Shown one piece after another: positions 8,469 through 15,350 of a DNA stretch of 18,130 bases; within the stretch, counting starts at the first letter, position 1; each line of letters opens with the position of its first letter. This stretch comes from DASTCC01 sp035711465 (GTDB taxonomy: Bacteria; Acidobacteriota; Vicinamibacteria; Vicinamibacterales; SCN-69-37), in NCBI GenBank assembly GCA_035711465.1, contig DASTCC010000268.1:1-18130 (forward strand), in the 5' to 3' direction. Made by a program: the position numbers and the translations under genes. Below the pieces are notes generated by a model. The model ran no database searches, was not told the DNA's origin, and saw only the letters and a program-made list of their open reading frames with translations.

Positions 8469-9175
8469 ATGCCTATGGCCTCCTCCAACAAGGTTGGTCT
8501 GTTCGACAACGTGGCGACTATTGCGATGTTGGTTTCGGCCGGCATCATCCTCTGGCACACGTTTTCTCAGAGGCCGAGGCAGACACCCCACAACCTATCG
8601 AGCTCACAACTGATCGGGTTCCACTCGGCTCGCTGCAAACGGTTGGAGTCTCCACCGCACCACTGGGTATGATCGAGTTTGCTGATTACCAATGTCCGTT
8701 CTGCGTCAAGTTTGCCGAATCAGTGTTTCCTCAGATCAAAGCTAAGTATGTAGATTCCGGCCTAGTACGTTTCGAATTTCGCAACTTCCCGCTCCCGATC
8801 CACCCTTTGGCAGATGATATGGCTGTTGCCGGAGTGTGTCTGACGAAATCGCGCGGCTTTATGTCGGCGCACGACTTCCTTTTTGCTGGTGCATCGGACT
8901 TTACTAGAAAGTGGCTCCCTGATGCTGCAACCGCACTAGGTATGACATCTCGCTCGCTCGAAGCATGCTCAGAGGATCCGGCGTCCACCGCTTACGTCGA
9001 TCAAGATGTTGAACTCGCGCGGAGGCTTGGTGTCGATGCCACCCCCACTTTCATCATCGGCCGATCTTTCGGTGCTGAACTGCAGGTAATCGACGCTGTG
9101 GTAGGCGCTGGTGAGTTCAAGGACTTTGAGAAGTTGCTGGATGCTGCCCGCGCCGTTGCCTCAGTCGATCGGTAA
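8469..9175 (+). CDS. Membrane-anchored DsbA-like thiol:disulfide oxidoreductase, apparent frameshift
   Basis: Two frames together make one recognisable protein. From ATG 8469 (or 8475) the first frame gives a short N-terminus and a membrane segment (VATIAMLVSAGIILWHTF). The second frame gives a thioredoxin-fold domain of the DsbA/DsbG type (Thioredoxin_4 family): LGMIEFADYQCPFC, with CPFC encoded at 8693-8704, and GVDATPTFIIG carrying the cis-proline. Adding one C to the CCCC at 8586-8589 joins them smoothly (about 236 residues). So either one base was lost, or the sequence has an error. Family members oxidise or isomerise cysteines in exported proteins on the outer side of the inner membrane. 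G+C is far lower than in the flanks (60 of 120 bases at 8641-8760), suggesting transfer. Translating the second frame back to 8363 gives only unstructured sequence, so I reject that start. A cysteine-rich secreted peptide follows after 16 bases. Confidence 0.75.
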
Positions 9176-9182
9176 ACTCGTT

Positions 9183-9187
9183 GGAGG
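9183..9187 (+). promoter_or_regulatory. Shine-Dalgarno GGAGG of the cysteine-rich peptide
   Basis: A perfect GGAGG lies four bases before the ATG at 9192 and eight bases after the DsbA-like stop codon. It decides the start of the small gene and argues that it is truly translated. Confidence 0.65.
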
Positions 9188-9191
9188 TCAC

Positions 9192-9383
9192 ATGAAGCGC
9201 ATGAAGTACTTCGCGTTCGCACTCCTCGTCGGTACCGCCCTCTTCGCCAGAAGCCAAGCCCGTGCCGCAGAGTACTGCGACCAACCCGACAATTGTCGAA
9301 TCGAGGGTTGTCCGCAATGGGACTGCTACTGCGATACTGACGTGAACAAGTGCCTGCCCGTTGGCGCATCGCGCTCGAGGTAA
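9192..9383 (+). CDS. Small secreted six-cysteine peptide (knottin-like spacing), unknown function
   Basis: 63 residues; I do not recognise a named family. Residues 1-26 are a signal peptide: MKRMK, hydrophobic YFAFALLVGTALFA, and an Ala-rich cut site (QARAA) just before EYC. The mature part is about 37 residues with six cysteines at 29, 35, 40, 45, 47 and 54, spaced C-x5-C-x4-C-x4-C-x1-C-x6-C. That spacing falls inside the general inhibitor-cystine-knot (knottin) pattern and is also compatible with a small EGF-like fold. The mature region is acidic (DQPDN, IEG, WD, DTD). The perfect Shine-Dalgarno at 9183-9187 supports expression. The upstream neighbour is a DsbA-like oxidoreductase 16 bases away, probably co-transcribed, so it may oxidise this peptide. 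Role (toxin, inhibitor, signal, metal binder) is unknown. Confidence 0.7.
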   Translation: MKRMKYFAFALLVGTALFARSQARAAEYCDQPDNCRIEGCPQWDCYCDTDVNKCLPVGASRSR

Positions 9384-9390
9384 GTTGCCT

Positions 9391-9426
9391 GCCGCGGCGC
9401 GGCGCTAGTCCGGACCGCGCCGCGGC
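9391..9426 (+). terminator. Perfect 12-bp hairpin after the cysteine-rich peptide
   Basis: GCCGCGGCGCGG (9391-9402) and CCGCGCCGCGGC (9415-9426) form a perfect, entirely G/C stem with a 12-base loop, beginning eight bases after the stop codon at 9383. There is no T-run, so it may be a terminator, an mRNA end-stabilising structure, or the boundary of the acquired segment. Confidence 0.5.
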
Positions 9427-9456
9427 CTCGGAACGCTTGATCGGACGAGGTGTTCG

Positions 9457-10716
9457 ATGGCTCGCCTATTCGGAGTGCTACTCGTTGTGGTGTGCGGCGT
9501 GTACGCGGCGGCCGCGCAGCAAGCGCCGGTCTTCAGGAGCCTAGTCGACCTCGCGAGCCTCGACGTCACCGTCACAAACGGAAAGGGAGAGCCCGTAGTC
9601 GGGCTCCGATCCGACGAGTTCGTCGTCACAATCAATGATCGGCCGGCCTCGATCGAGCTACTGCAATTCGTCGCTGTCGACTCAAGACGAGCGGTTGCTC
9701 CCGAGGGCGGCGGAGCGACCTCGTCCCCCGACGCCGCTGGGACGTCGCCTTTTCGCGTCGTGGTGTTCCTGGTAGATGACTTGTCGATGCCGGCGCATCC
9801 GCTCCAGGAGGCCATGCAGCCGGCTCTCGAGATGCTGTCGATGCTCGGCCCGGACGACGTCGCCGGCGTGGTCAGTACGAGCGGGCTCGGCCCGGTAGTC
9901 AATCCAACCCGGGATCGTTCCGCGGTGAAAGCGGCCCTCTTGAACAAGAACATGACGGGACGCGCCCTTCGCCGGGCCGGCCGATTCGTCATTGGCGCCC
10001 AGGAAGCGGTCCAGGTGGAAGAGGAGGTGGCCGGCGCGCTCGAGCGTCTTGCCGATCGGGAGTGCTTGATTCCCGACGTTCGCAGGAAGGACCCGATCTG
10101 TGAGGGCGCGCTGGAAATGGCAGCCAAGGAGATGGCGCGCTCGGACGTCCAACGAAGTTTGCAGCAGCTCCAGGCGATTGAACGCGTCGTGAACGCTCTG
10201 CGAGGCGGTCCCTCGCCGAAAATCCTGGTCGTCATCTCGTCCGGCCTTACGGTCCGAACAGGACTCGCGGACGTCACGCAGAGAATCGACGCGCTCAGTC
10301 GCGTGGCCGCCAGTGCCGGCGTCATCATCTATGGGCTCGGCAAGGCGCCGGAGTTCGCGAGCGTTGCCGACACCTCATCGGAACGGAGCACGGCGATCAG
10401 AGAGGAAGCTGTCTTTCTCAACTCGGGCCTTCAGACCGCCGTCGAAGCCACGGGCGGTCAATCCTTCCTGGTGGTCGGACAGCCCAAGCGGTTCGTGCAG
10501 CGCATCATGAGCGAGACCTCGGCGTTCTATCGACTCGGGGTCCGGATTCCCCCGGAAAGCCGTTCAGGAGCCCTCCGCGTTCGAGTCACGACAACCCGAC
10601 AAAACGCCATCGCACGGGCGAATCGGCATCTGATTCCTCCTGCCGGCGGCGGGACGGAGTCCGTTCCGAGGCGCATGCGGCCCCAGAAGACCGAGGCGCC
10701 GACAGCGGTCAGATAG
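9457..10716 (+). CDS. Acidobacterial VWFA-related secreted protein
   Basis: 419 residues with a signal peptide (MARLFGVLLVVVCGVYAAAA, cut near AAAQQ). It has the layout of the acidobacterial VWFA-related family (TIGR03436-like). The N-terminal beta domain at residues about 25-75 reads FRSLVDLASLDVTVTNGKG, then VVGLRSDEFVV. A von Willebrand factor A domain follows (about 98-330), starting RVVVFLVDDLSM, with a middle strand PKILVVISSGLT. The C-terminal part contains SAFYRLGVRIP, like the family's conserved Y-x-LG-x-x-P segment. The MIDAS is DDLSMP, so the canonical D-x-S-x-S is not intact and metal-dependent ligand binding is doubtful. Residues about 185-210 hold an extra CLIPDVRRKDPIC stretch, a possible disulfide. 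The ATG at 9457 has GAGG (9447-9450) six bases upstream. It is probably periplasmic or secreted; its ligand is unknown. Confidence 0.85.
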   Translation: MARLFGVLLVVVCGVYAAAAQQAPVFRSLVDLASLDVTVTNGKGEPVVGLRSDEFVVTINDRPASIELLQFVAVDSRRAVAPEGGGATSSPDAAGTSPFRVVVFLVDDLSMPAHPLQEAMQPALEMLSMLGPDDVAGVVSTSGLGPVVNPTRDRSAVKAALLNKNMTGRALRRAGRFVIGAQEAVQVEEEVAGALERLADRECLIPDVRRKDPICEGALEMAAKEMARSDVQRSLQQLQAIERVVNALRGGPSPKILVVISSGLTVRTGLADVTQRIDALSRVAASAGVIIYGLGKAPEFASVADTSSERSTAIREEAVFLNSGLQTAVEATGGQSFLVVGQPKRFVQRIMSETSAFYRLGVRIPPESRSGALRVRVTTTRQNAIARANRHLIPPAGGGTESVPRRMRPQKTEAPTAVR

Positions 10717-10792
10717 ACAGCTCCGCAGCCCCATTGTTCAGGCATGCGACAAGCACGCCTGTGCAAACCAACCCCGTGCACCTTTCGTCTAC

Positions 10793-10804
10793 TTGATATA
10801 TCAA
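10793..10804. promoter_or_regulatory. Perfect palindrome TTGATATATCAA over the padR promoter
   Basis: A 12-base perfect palindrome ends six bases before the padR ATG at 10811. It contains a -10-like TATATC (10797-10802) eight bases before that ATG, with no Shine-Dalgarno, so the transcript may be leaderless. An A/T-rich dyad overlapping the -10 is what PadR autorepression would require. That PadR binds here is inference. Confidence 0.55.
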
Positions 10805-10810
10805 ATCGAC

Positions 10811-11140
10811 ATGACTGACGAGCTGTTGGGCGAACTCGAACACCTGGTGCTGTTGTCGATCCTTCGGATCGGGCCGGAAAGCTACGGCGTGCTCGTCGTC
10901 GACGAGCTGCGCAAGCACACGCGGCGGCAGATCCTCCGGCCGTCCGTCTATCTCGCGCTGCGGCGGCTCGAGGACAAGGGGCTGATTCGATCGCGCCTCG
11001 GCGAGCCGGAGGCGCGGCGCGGCGGGCGGGCGCGGCGCCACTTCGAGCCGACCGCCGCGGGGCTCCGGCTGCTGCGCGAGTCGCAGCGGACGCTGACCAG
11101 CCTGTGGGACGGCGTCCGCCTCGGCAAGAGGAACGTGTGA
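10811..11140 (+). CDS. PadR-family transcriptional regulator (acidobacterial type)
   Basis: 109 residues: a winged helix-turn-helix of the PadR family, of the short acidobacterial kind that precedes ADOP permeases (TIGR03433-like). Signature segments are LLGELEHLVLLSILRIGPESYGV (helix 1-2), QILRPSVYLALRRLEDKGLIRSR (recognition helix and wing), and RRHFEPTAAGLRLLRES. No effector domain beyond the dimerisation helix is visible. The ATG at 10811 is preferred; a TTG at 10793 is in frame but lies inside the palindrome. The stop codon overlaps the permease start by four bases (GTGA at 11137-11140), so the two are translationally coupled. It probably represses its own promoter and the permease. Codon use is GC-rich like the permease and unlike the patch at 8340-9440. 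Confidence 0.92.
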   Translation: MTDELLGELEHLVLLSILRIGPESYGVLVVDELRKHTRRQILRPSVYLALRRLEDKGLIRSRLGEPEARRGGRARRHFEPTAAGLRLLRESQRTLTSLWDGVRLGKRNV

Positions 11141-13824
11141 CGCCGCATCCAGCGCCGCCGCGTGGAGCGTTGCGGCTGCTCGCCAGCCTGCCGGCGATCG
11201 ATCGCGACAGCGTCATCGGCGATCTCACGGAGGAGTTCGCCGATCGCGTCGACGCGCGGCGTCGCTTCGCGCGTGTCTGGTTCTGGGCCAACGCCGTCGT
11301 CTTCATGGCTGCCGCCATCGGCGCTCGCGCGGCCGCGGCCGGGCCCCTGCCGACCTGGAGACAACTCATGGGACGTTTTGGCCGGGGTCTTCGTCACGCC
11401 GCCCGCAGGCTTCGGCACGAGTGGCGCTACTCGCTCGCGGTCATCTTCATCCTGGCCATCGGCATCGGGCCCGCCGCGGCGATGATCGCGGTCTTCGAGC
11501 GCGTGCTGCTGCGGCCGCTCGATTACTACGAGCCCGAGCGCCTCGGCCTCGTCCGCATCGACATCGGCAACCTGCGCGCGCATCCAGGCTTGTCGCCGGC
11601 CGAAGCGATCGACCTGCGCAACGCCGGCGTCTTCGAGGCCGTCGAGGTCGAGACGCGGCTCGTCGAAGCGTCGCTCGGCACCGGTCCGGAGTTCACATCG
11701 CTGTCGCAGCTCAGCATGACGACCGGCATGCTGCCGATGCTCGGCGTGCAGCCGATTCTCGGCCGCAACCTCGCCGAGTCCGACTTCGTGCCGTTCACGC
11801 CGCCGCCGCCACCCGCGCCTGGCGCCCCGCCGGCGCCGCCGCCGCCACCGCCACCGCAGGCGGCGCTCATCGACTACGGCTTGTGGCAGCGGCAGTTCGG
11901 CGGCGCTCCTGACGTGCTCGGGCGGGCCGTCCAGGTCAACGGCCGGCAGACCGTGATCGTCGGCGTGCTGCCGGAACACTTCCGCCTCGTCACCGGCCGC
12001 GCCGTGCCGCAGCCGATCGACATCTACACGCCGCTCCGCCTCACCGACTTCCGCAACGCCTGGCAGTTCCCGACGCTCGTCCGGATCAAGCGGGGCACGA
12101 CGTTCGCGGAAGCGCAGGCCGGCCTCGATCTGATCGGCGCGCGAAACAAGGAGAGCTTCCCGCAGTTCTACGAGGAGCGCGTCCGCTATCTGGTCTCGCC
12201 GGTCCTCGACGACATGACGCGAACGACGAAGCCGGCGCTCCGTGCCGCGGTCGGCGCCGTCGTGCTGCTGCTCGTCATCGCCTTCGCCAACGCCAGCGCC
12301 CTCGTCGTCGCGCGCCTGCGCTCGCGCGAGCAGGACATCGCCATTCGATCGGCCATCGGCGCCACGCGCAGCACGCTCGTGATCGAGGTCTTCGTCGAGA
12401 GCCTCGTCCTCGGCGCCGGCGCCGCGGTGCTCGGCGGGCTGTTCGCGCTCGCGGCGATCGCGGGCGTCCGCGAGGTGATCCCGCGCACCGTGCCGCGATG
12501 GGACGAGATCAACGTCGGCTGGGATCTGATTGTCTACACCGCTGGACTCGCGCTCGGCGGCCTGCTGTTCTCCGGTCTGATTCCTGTCTGGCGGATCTCG
12601 CGCGGCGAGACCTGGAACGCGCTCCGCAGCGGCTCGGCGCAGGGCGGCCGTTCCGAAGGCACCGCCTCGCGGCTCGTCCTCGTCGGCGCGCAGATCGCGC
12701 TCACCGTCGTGCTCGCGTTCGGGTGCGTGCAGCTCGTGCGCAGCGCCGCGCGGCTCCGCCAGGTCGATCTCGGCTTCGAGCCGAACGTCATGACGTTCCG
12801 TGTGCCGTTCGACTTCCGCCGCTTCCCCAACCCCGGCGCGCGAGCGCAGCTCTATCAGCGCATCCGCGATCGCGTCCGGCAGGTGCCGGGCGTCACCTCG
12901 GTCGGCGTCGTCACTCACATCCCGCTCAGCGGGTCGACGATGATGGATGGGTACGAGACGGATCTGTCGAAGGAGCCGTCGTTCGAGCCGTACGCCAACT
13001 ACCAGGCGGTGACGCCGGGCTACTTCGAGACGCTGCGCATTCCGATCGTGCAGGGCCGCGATTTCACCGATCAGGAAGACGCGCAGTCCCAGCCGGTGAT
13101 CGTCGTGGATGAGACGCTGGCGCGGTCGGCGTTTCCCGGCGTCGAGAACGTCATCGGCCGCGAGCTGCGGCTCGGCTGGGGCCTGCGCAACTCGCGCATC
13201 GTCGGCGTCGTCGGCCACGCGCGGACCGTGGAGGTCGGACGCGTCGTGCGGCCGCAGATCTACGCGCCGATCGGCAACCTCTTCCAGAACGCGGGCATCG
13301 TCACGGTGCGGACGTCGGGAGAACCGCAGGCGCTGGCGCCGGCGATTGCAGCGGCGATCAACGAGGTCGGTCCGGGCCGCGCCATCGCCGAGCAGAAGAT
13401 GCTCTCGGCCAACGTCGAGGCGGCGACGAGCGCGCTGGTGGCGGTGACCGGTCTCGTGTCGTTCCTCGCGATCTCGGCCGGTCTGCTCTCGGCGATCGGG
13501 CTCTATCTCGTGATTGCCTACGTCGTGCACCAGCGGCGTCGGGCCACCGCGATCCGCACCGCCCTCGGCGCCTCCCGCAGGCAGGTGATGTGGCAGCACT
13601 TCAAGACCAGCGGTCTGGTGATGACCGGGGCCGTGCCGATCGGGTTGCTGCTGTCGGTCGCCGTCGCGCCGCTGTTCGCGGATCTCGTCTACGGCCTCGA
13701 CCAGCGCGACGTCAGCAGCCTGGCGATCGCCGTCGTCATCGCCACCGCCGCTGGCATCGTGGGCACTTGGGTGCCGGTGCGCCGCTCGGCGAACGCGAAC
13801 GTCGTCAAGGTGTTGCGGGAATAG
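11137..13824 (+). CDS. ADOP family duplicated permease (MacB/FtsX type)
   Basis: 895 residues from the GTG overlapping the padR stop, with AAGAGGAA just upstream as Shine-Dalgarno. An N-terminal permease-prefix region (DRDSVIGDLTEEFADR, then a membrane segment VWFWANAVVFMAAAIGA) is followed by two MacB/FtsX-like halves. The first has a membrane helix near residues 100-120, a MacB-type periplasmic domain to about 360, and three helices about 367-490. The second repeats this: a helix near 510, a periplasmic domain about 545-760, and helices from about 767 with ATAIRTALGASRRQV, ending ANVVKVLRE. There is no ATP-binding domain, and none is encoded in the window, as usual for these 'orphan' permeases (TIGR03434). 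Substrate unknown. Odd point: a run of 15 prolines in 19 residues (222-240) sits in the first periplasmic domain. Confidence 0.93.
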   Translation: MTPHPAPPRGALRLLASLPAIDRDSVIGDLTEEFADRVDARRRFARVWFWANAVVFMAAAIGARAAAAGPLPTWRQLMGRFGRGLRHAARRLRHEWRYSLAVIFILAIGIGPAAAMIAVFERVLLRPLDYYEPERLGLVRIDIGNLRAHPGLSPAEAIDLRNAGVFEAVEVETRLVEASLGTGPEFTSLSQLSMTTGMLPMLGVQPILGRNLAESDFVPFTPPPPPAPGAPPAPPPPPPPQAALIDYGLWQRQFGGAPDVLGRAVQVNGRQTVIVGVLPEHFRLVTGRAVPQPIDIYTPLRLTDFRNAWQFPTLVRIKRGTTFAEAQAGLDLIGARNKESFPQFYEERVRYLVSPVLDDMTRTTKPALRAAVGAVVLLLVIAFANASALVVARLRSREQDIAIRSAIGATRSTLVIEVFVESLVLGAGAAVLGGLFALAAIAGVREVIPRTVPRWDEINVGWDLIVYTAGLALGGLLFSGLIPVWRISRGETWNALRSGSAQGGRSEGTASRLVLVGAQIALTVVLAFGCVQLVRSAARLRQVDLGFEPNVMTFRVPFDFRRFPNPGARAQLYQRIRDRVRQVPGVTSVGVVTHIPLSGSTMMDGYETDLSKEPSFEPYANYQAVTPGYFETLRIPIVQGRDFTDQEDAQSQPVIVVDETLARSAFPGVENVIGRELRLGWGLRNSRIVGVVGHARTVEVGRVVRPQIYAPIGNLFQNAGIVTVRTSGEPQALAPAIAAAINEVGPGRAIAEQKMLSANVEAATSALVAVTGLVSFLAISAGLLSAIGLYLVIAYVVHQRRRATAIRTALGASRRQVMWQHFKTSGLVMTGAVPIGLLLSVAVAPLFADLVYGLDQRDVSSLAIAVVIATAAGIVGTWVPVRRSANANVVKVLRE

Positions 13825-13834
13825 GCGTCCCCGT

Positions 13835-13840
13835 CATACT
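13835..13840 (+). promoter_or_regulatory. -10-like CATACT before the first hydrolase gene
   Basis: CATACT ends six bases before the GTG at 13847, with no Shine-Dalgarno between, so it fits a leaderless promoter. The gap after the permease stop is only 22 bases, so read-through from the permease is also possible. Confidence 0.3.
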
Positions 13841-13846
13841 TGCTGG

Positions 13847-14533
13847 GTGCCGCACGTACTTTCCGTTCAAACCCATATCCACGGCCGAGTCCTCGTCGAG
13901 GAAGCGGCGTCCAATCCCGCCGGCCTCGTGCTCGCGTTCCATGGCTACGGACAGGGCGGCGAGGAGTTCCTTCAGGACGTCCTGAAGATTCCGGGGATCT
14001 CCGCCTGGCGCGTCGCGTCGGTCCAGGCCCTGCATCGCTTCTACGCGCGCGACGAGCGCATCGTCGCGAGCTGGATGACGCGACAGGATCGCGACGCCGC
14101 GATCACCGACAACATCGCGTATGCGAACGCGGTGGTCGACACGCTCTCGGCCGGCGGGCCGGCCGCGCGCATCGTCTGCCTCGGCTTTTCGCAGGGCGCG
14201 TCGATGGCGTACCGCGCCGGGGTGCTCGGAGCGCGCCGCGCGGACGGCGTCATCGCGCTCGCCGGCGACATCCCTCCTGACGCTAAATCCGCATCCGGCA
14301 CTCGCGGCGCCTGGCCGCGCGTGCTCATCGGCGTCGGCGATCGCGAGGCGTGGTACGTCGGCCGGAAGCTCGAGGACGACCTCACGTTCCTCACCGAACA
14401 TCACGTCGGGCACGAGCTCGTGCGATTCGACGGCGGCCACGAATGGACCGACACCTTCCGCGCCGCGGCAGGCCGATGGCTGACGGCGATCGCGACGACG
14501 CCGGCTGACGCGCTTGCGCCGAGGTCACGATGA
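13847..14533 (+). CDS. Alpha/beta hydrolase, phospholipase/carboxylesterase-like
   Basis: 228 residues with no signal peptide. The fold is recognisable from LVLAFHGYGQGG (oxyanion loop, near residue 30), the nucleophile elbow GFSQG with Ser115, Asp165 in IGVGDREAWY, and His198 in DGGHEW. The order and spacing match the serine carboxylesterase/phospholipase family (PF02230-like), which cleaves short acyl or thioester bonds; the substrate is not evident. The start is GTG at 13847, since no ATG gives a family-like N-terminus. Its stop codon overlaps the ATG of the next hydrolase by four bases (14530-14533), so the two are co-translated. Gene order suggests these two are independent of the ADOP permease upstream. 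Confidence 0.83.
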   Translation: MPHVLSVQTHIHGRVLVEEAASNPAGLVLAFHGYGQGGEEFLQDVLKIPGISAWRVASVQALHRFYARDERIVASWMTRQDRDAAITDNIAYANAVVDTLSAGGPAARIVCLGFSQGASMAYRAGVLGARRADGVIALAGDIPPDAKSASGTRGAWPRVLIGVGDREAWYVGRKLEDDLTFLTEHHVGHELVRFDGGHEWTDTFRAAAGRWLTAIATTPADALAPRSR

Positions 14534-15153
14534 CGACGTATCCGGCGGCATCGGACGCTCCCGTCCTCGTGTTCGGCCACGGTGCCGGGGCGGGCGAATC
14601 GCATCCGTGGATGAAGAAAGTGGGAGCCGGCCTGGCCGCTCGCGGCGTGACCGTGGTGACGTTCAACTTTCCCTACATGGACGCGCGCCGCCGCGCGCCG
14701 GACAGGAACGACGTGCTCGAAGCGGCGTTCGCGGCGGTCTGGCGCGAGGTCGCGACGGCGCATCCTGGCGCGGCGATGTTCGCCGGCGGCAAGTCGATGG
14801 GCGGCCGGATCTCGTCGCAGGCCGCCGCGAGAGGACTGTTCGATCCGGCGCCGCGCGGTCTGGCGTTCTTCGGCTACCCGCTGCACCCACCGGGCAAGCC
14901 CGATCAGCGGCGCGACAAGCACCTGTCGGACGTCGCCGCGCCGATGCTGTTCCTGCACGGGACGCGCGATCCATTCGGGTCGCCCGAGGAGATGGCCGCG
15001 CTCGCCGCGGGCCTCGGATCCCGTGCGCGCCTCGAGATCATCGAGGGCGGCGATCACTCGCTCGTCGCCACCAAAGGCGCCGATCCGAAGGGGACGTCAG
15101 TCGACCGGGCCATCGAAGTCGCGGCCGGGTGGATTCGGTCGTTGGCTGGATGA
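14530..15153 (+). CDS. Alpha/beta hydrolase (TEX30/KANL3-like dienelactone-hydrolase fold)
   Basis: 207 residues. It begins with a typical hydrolase strand and oxyanion loop (PVLVFGHGAGAGESHPWM). The nucleophile elbow GGKSMGGR carries Ser89, HGTRDPFG carries Asp147, and EGGDHS carries His176, so the triad is complete. The GGKSMGGR and FGYPLHPPGKP segments match the bacterial group related to TEX30/KANL3 (COG3571-like). No exported signal is seen. GAGG lies five bases before the ATG, and the start overlaps the previous stop. It is unrelated in motif detail to the upstream hydrolase, so this is not a tandem duplication. Substrate unknown. Confidence 0.85.
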   Translation: MTTYPAASDAPVLVFGHGAGAGESHPWMKKVGAGLAARGVTVVTFNFPYMDARRRAPDRNDVLEAAFAAVWREVATAHPGAAMFAGGKSMGGRISSQAAARGLFDPAPRGLAFFGYPLHPPGKPDQRRDKHLSDVAAPMLFLHGTRDPFGSPEEMAALAAGLGSRARLEIIEGGDHSLVATKGADPKGTSVDRAIEVAAGWIRSLAG

Positions 15154-15307
15154 TTTCACGCCGAGCCGCGGAGGGTCGGAGCAGTCGAGCCGCGGAAACG
15201 AAGGGCTGTTTTCAGGATTCAAGTTCTCAGCGCCTCAGACATCTCTCGCCTCCGCGCCTCCGCGTGAAGTCTTTTGGCTCTCGCTGGGCCGCGCTCCGAA
15301 CCGAGAC
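15154..15307. other. Intergenic region with short direct repeats
   Basis: No gene is seen. CGAGCCGCGGA occurs twice (15162-15172 and 15186-15196), 24 bases apart. CCTCCGCG is repeated in tandem at 15249-15264, followed by TGAAGTCTTTTG. The second stretch resembles the dispersed 'CTCCGCGCCTCCGCGTGAA' type of intergenic repeat that I associate with several high-GC soil phyla; that comparison is from general familiarity, not a search. No tRNA or RNA gene was recognised. Confidence 0.5.
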
Positions 15308-15350
15308 TTGAGTCAATATATCTATTCATGTAGATTTATAGATTGACTCA
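15308..15350. promoter_or_regulatory. Dyad operator and promoter of the ArsR-methyltransferase gene
   Basis: TGAGTCAAT (15309-15317) and ATTGACTCA (15342-15350) are perfect nine-base inverted arms; the last base is the A of the start codon. Inside lies ATCTA-N6-TAGAT (15320-15335), a typical ArsR/SmtB half-site layout, and a second pairing ATCTAT/ATAGAT (15320-15325, 15338-15343). Two promoters are possible: TTGAGT-N17-TAGATT (15308-15336), or a leaderless -10 TATAGA (15337-15342) seven bases before the ATG. Either would be covered by the dyad. Binding by the encoded regulator is inference. Confidence 0.6.

Noticed and set aside
10739..10761. CAGGC-N13-GCCTG hairpin before padR as a terminator
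   Set aside because: Only a five-base stem with a long loop and no T-run; too likely by chance at this G+C.
10948..13599. 883-residue minus-strand open frame under the ADOP permease
   Set aside because: Antisense shadow, Arg/Asp/His-rich, without motifs; the permease on the plus strand is unambiguous.
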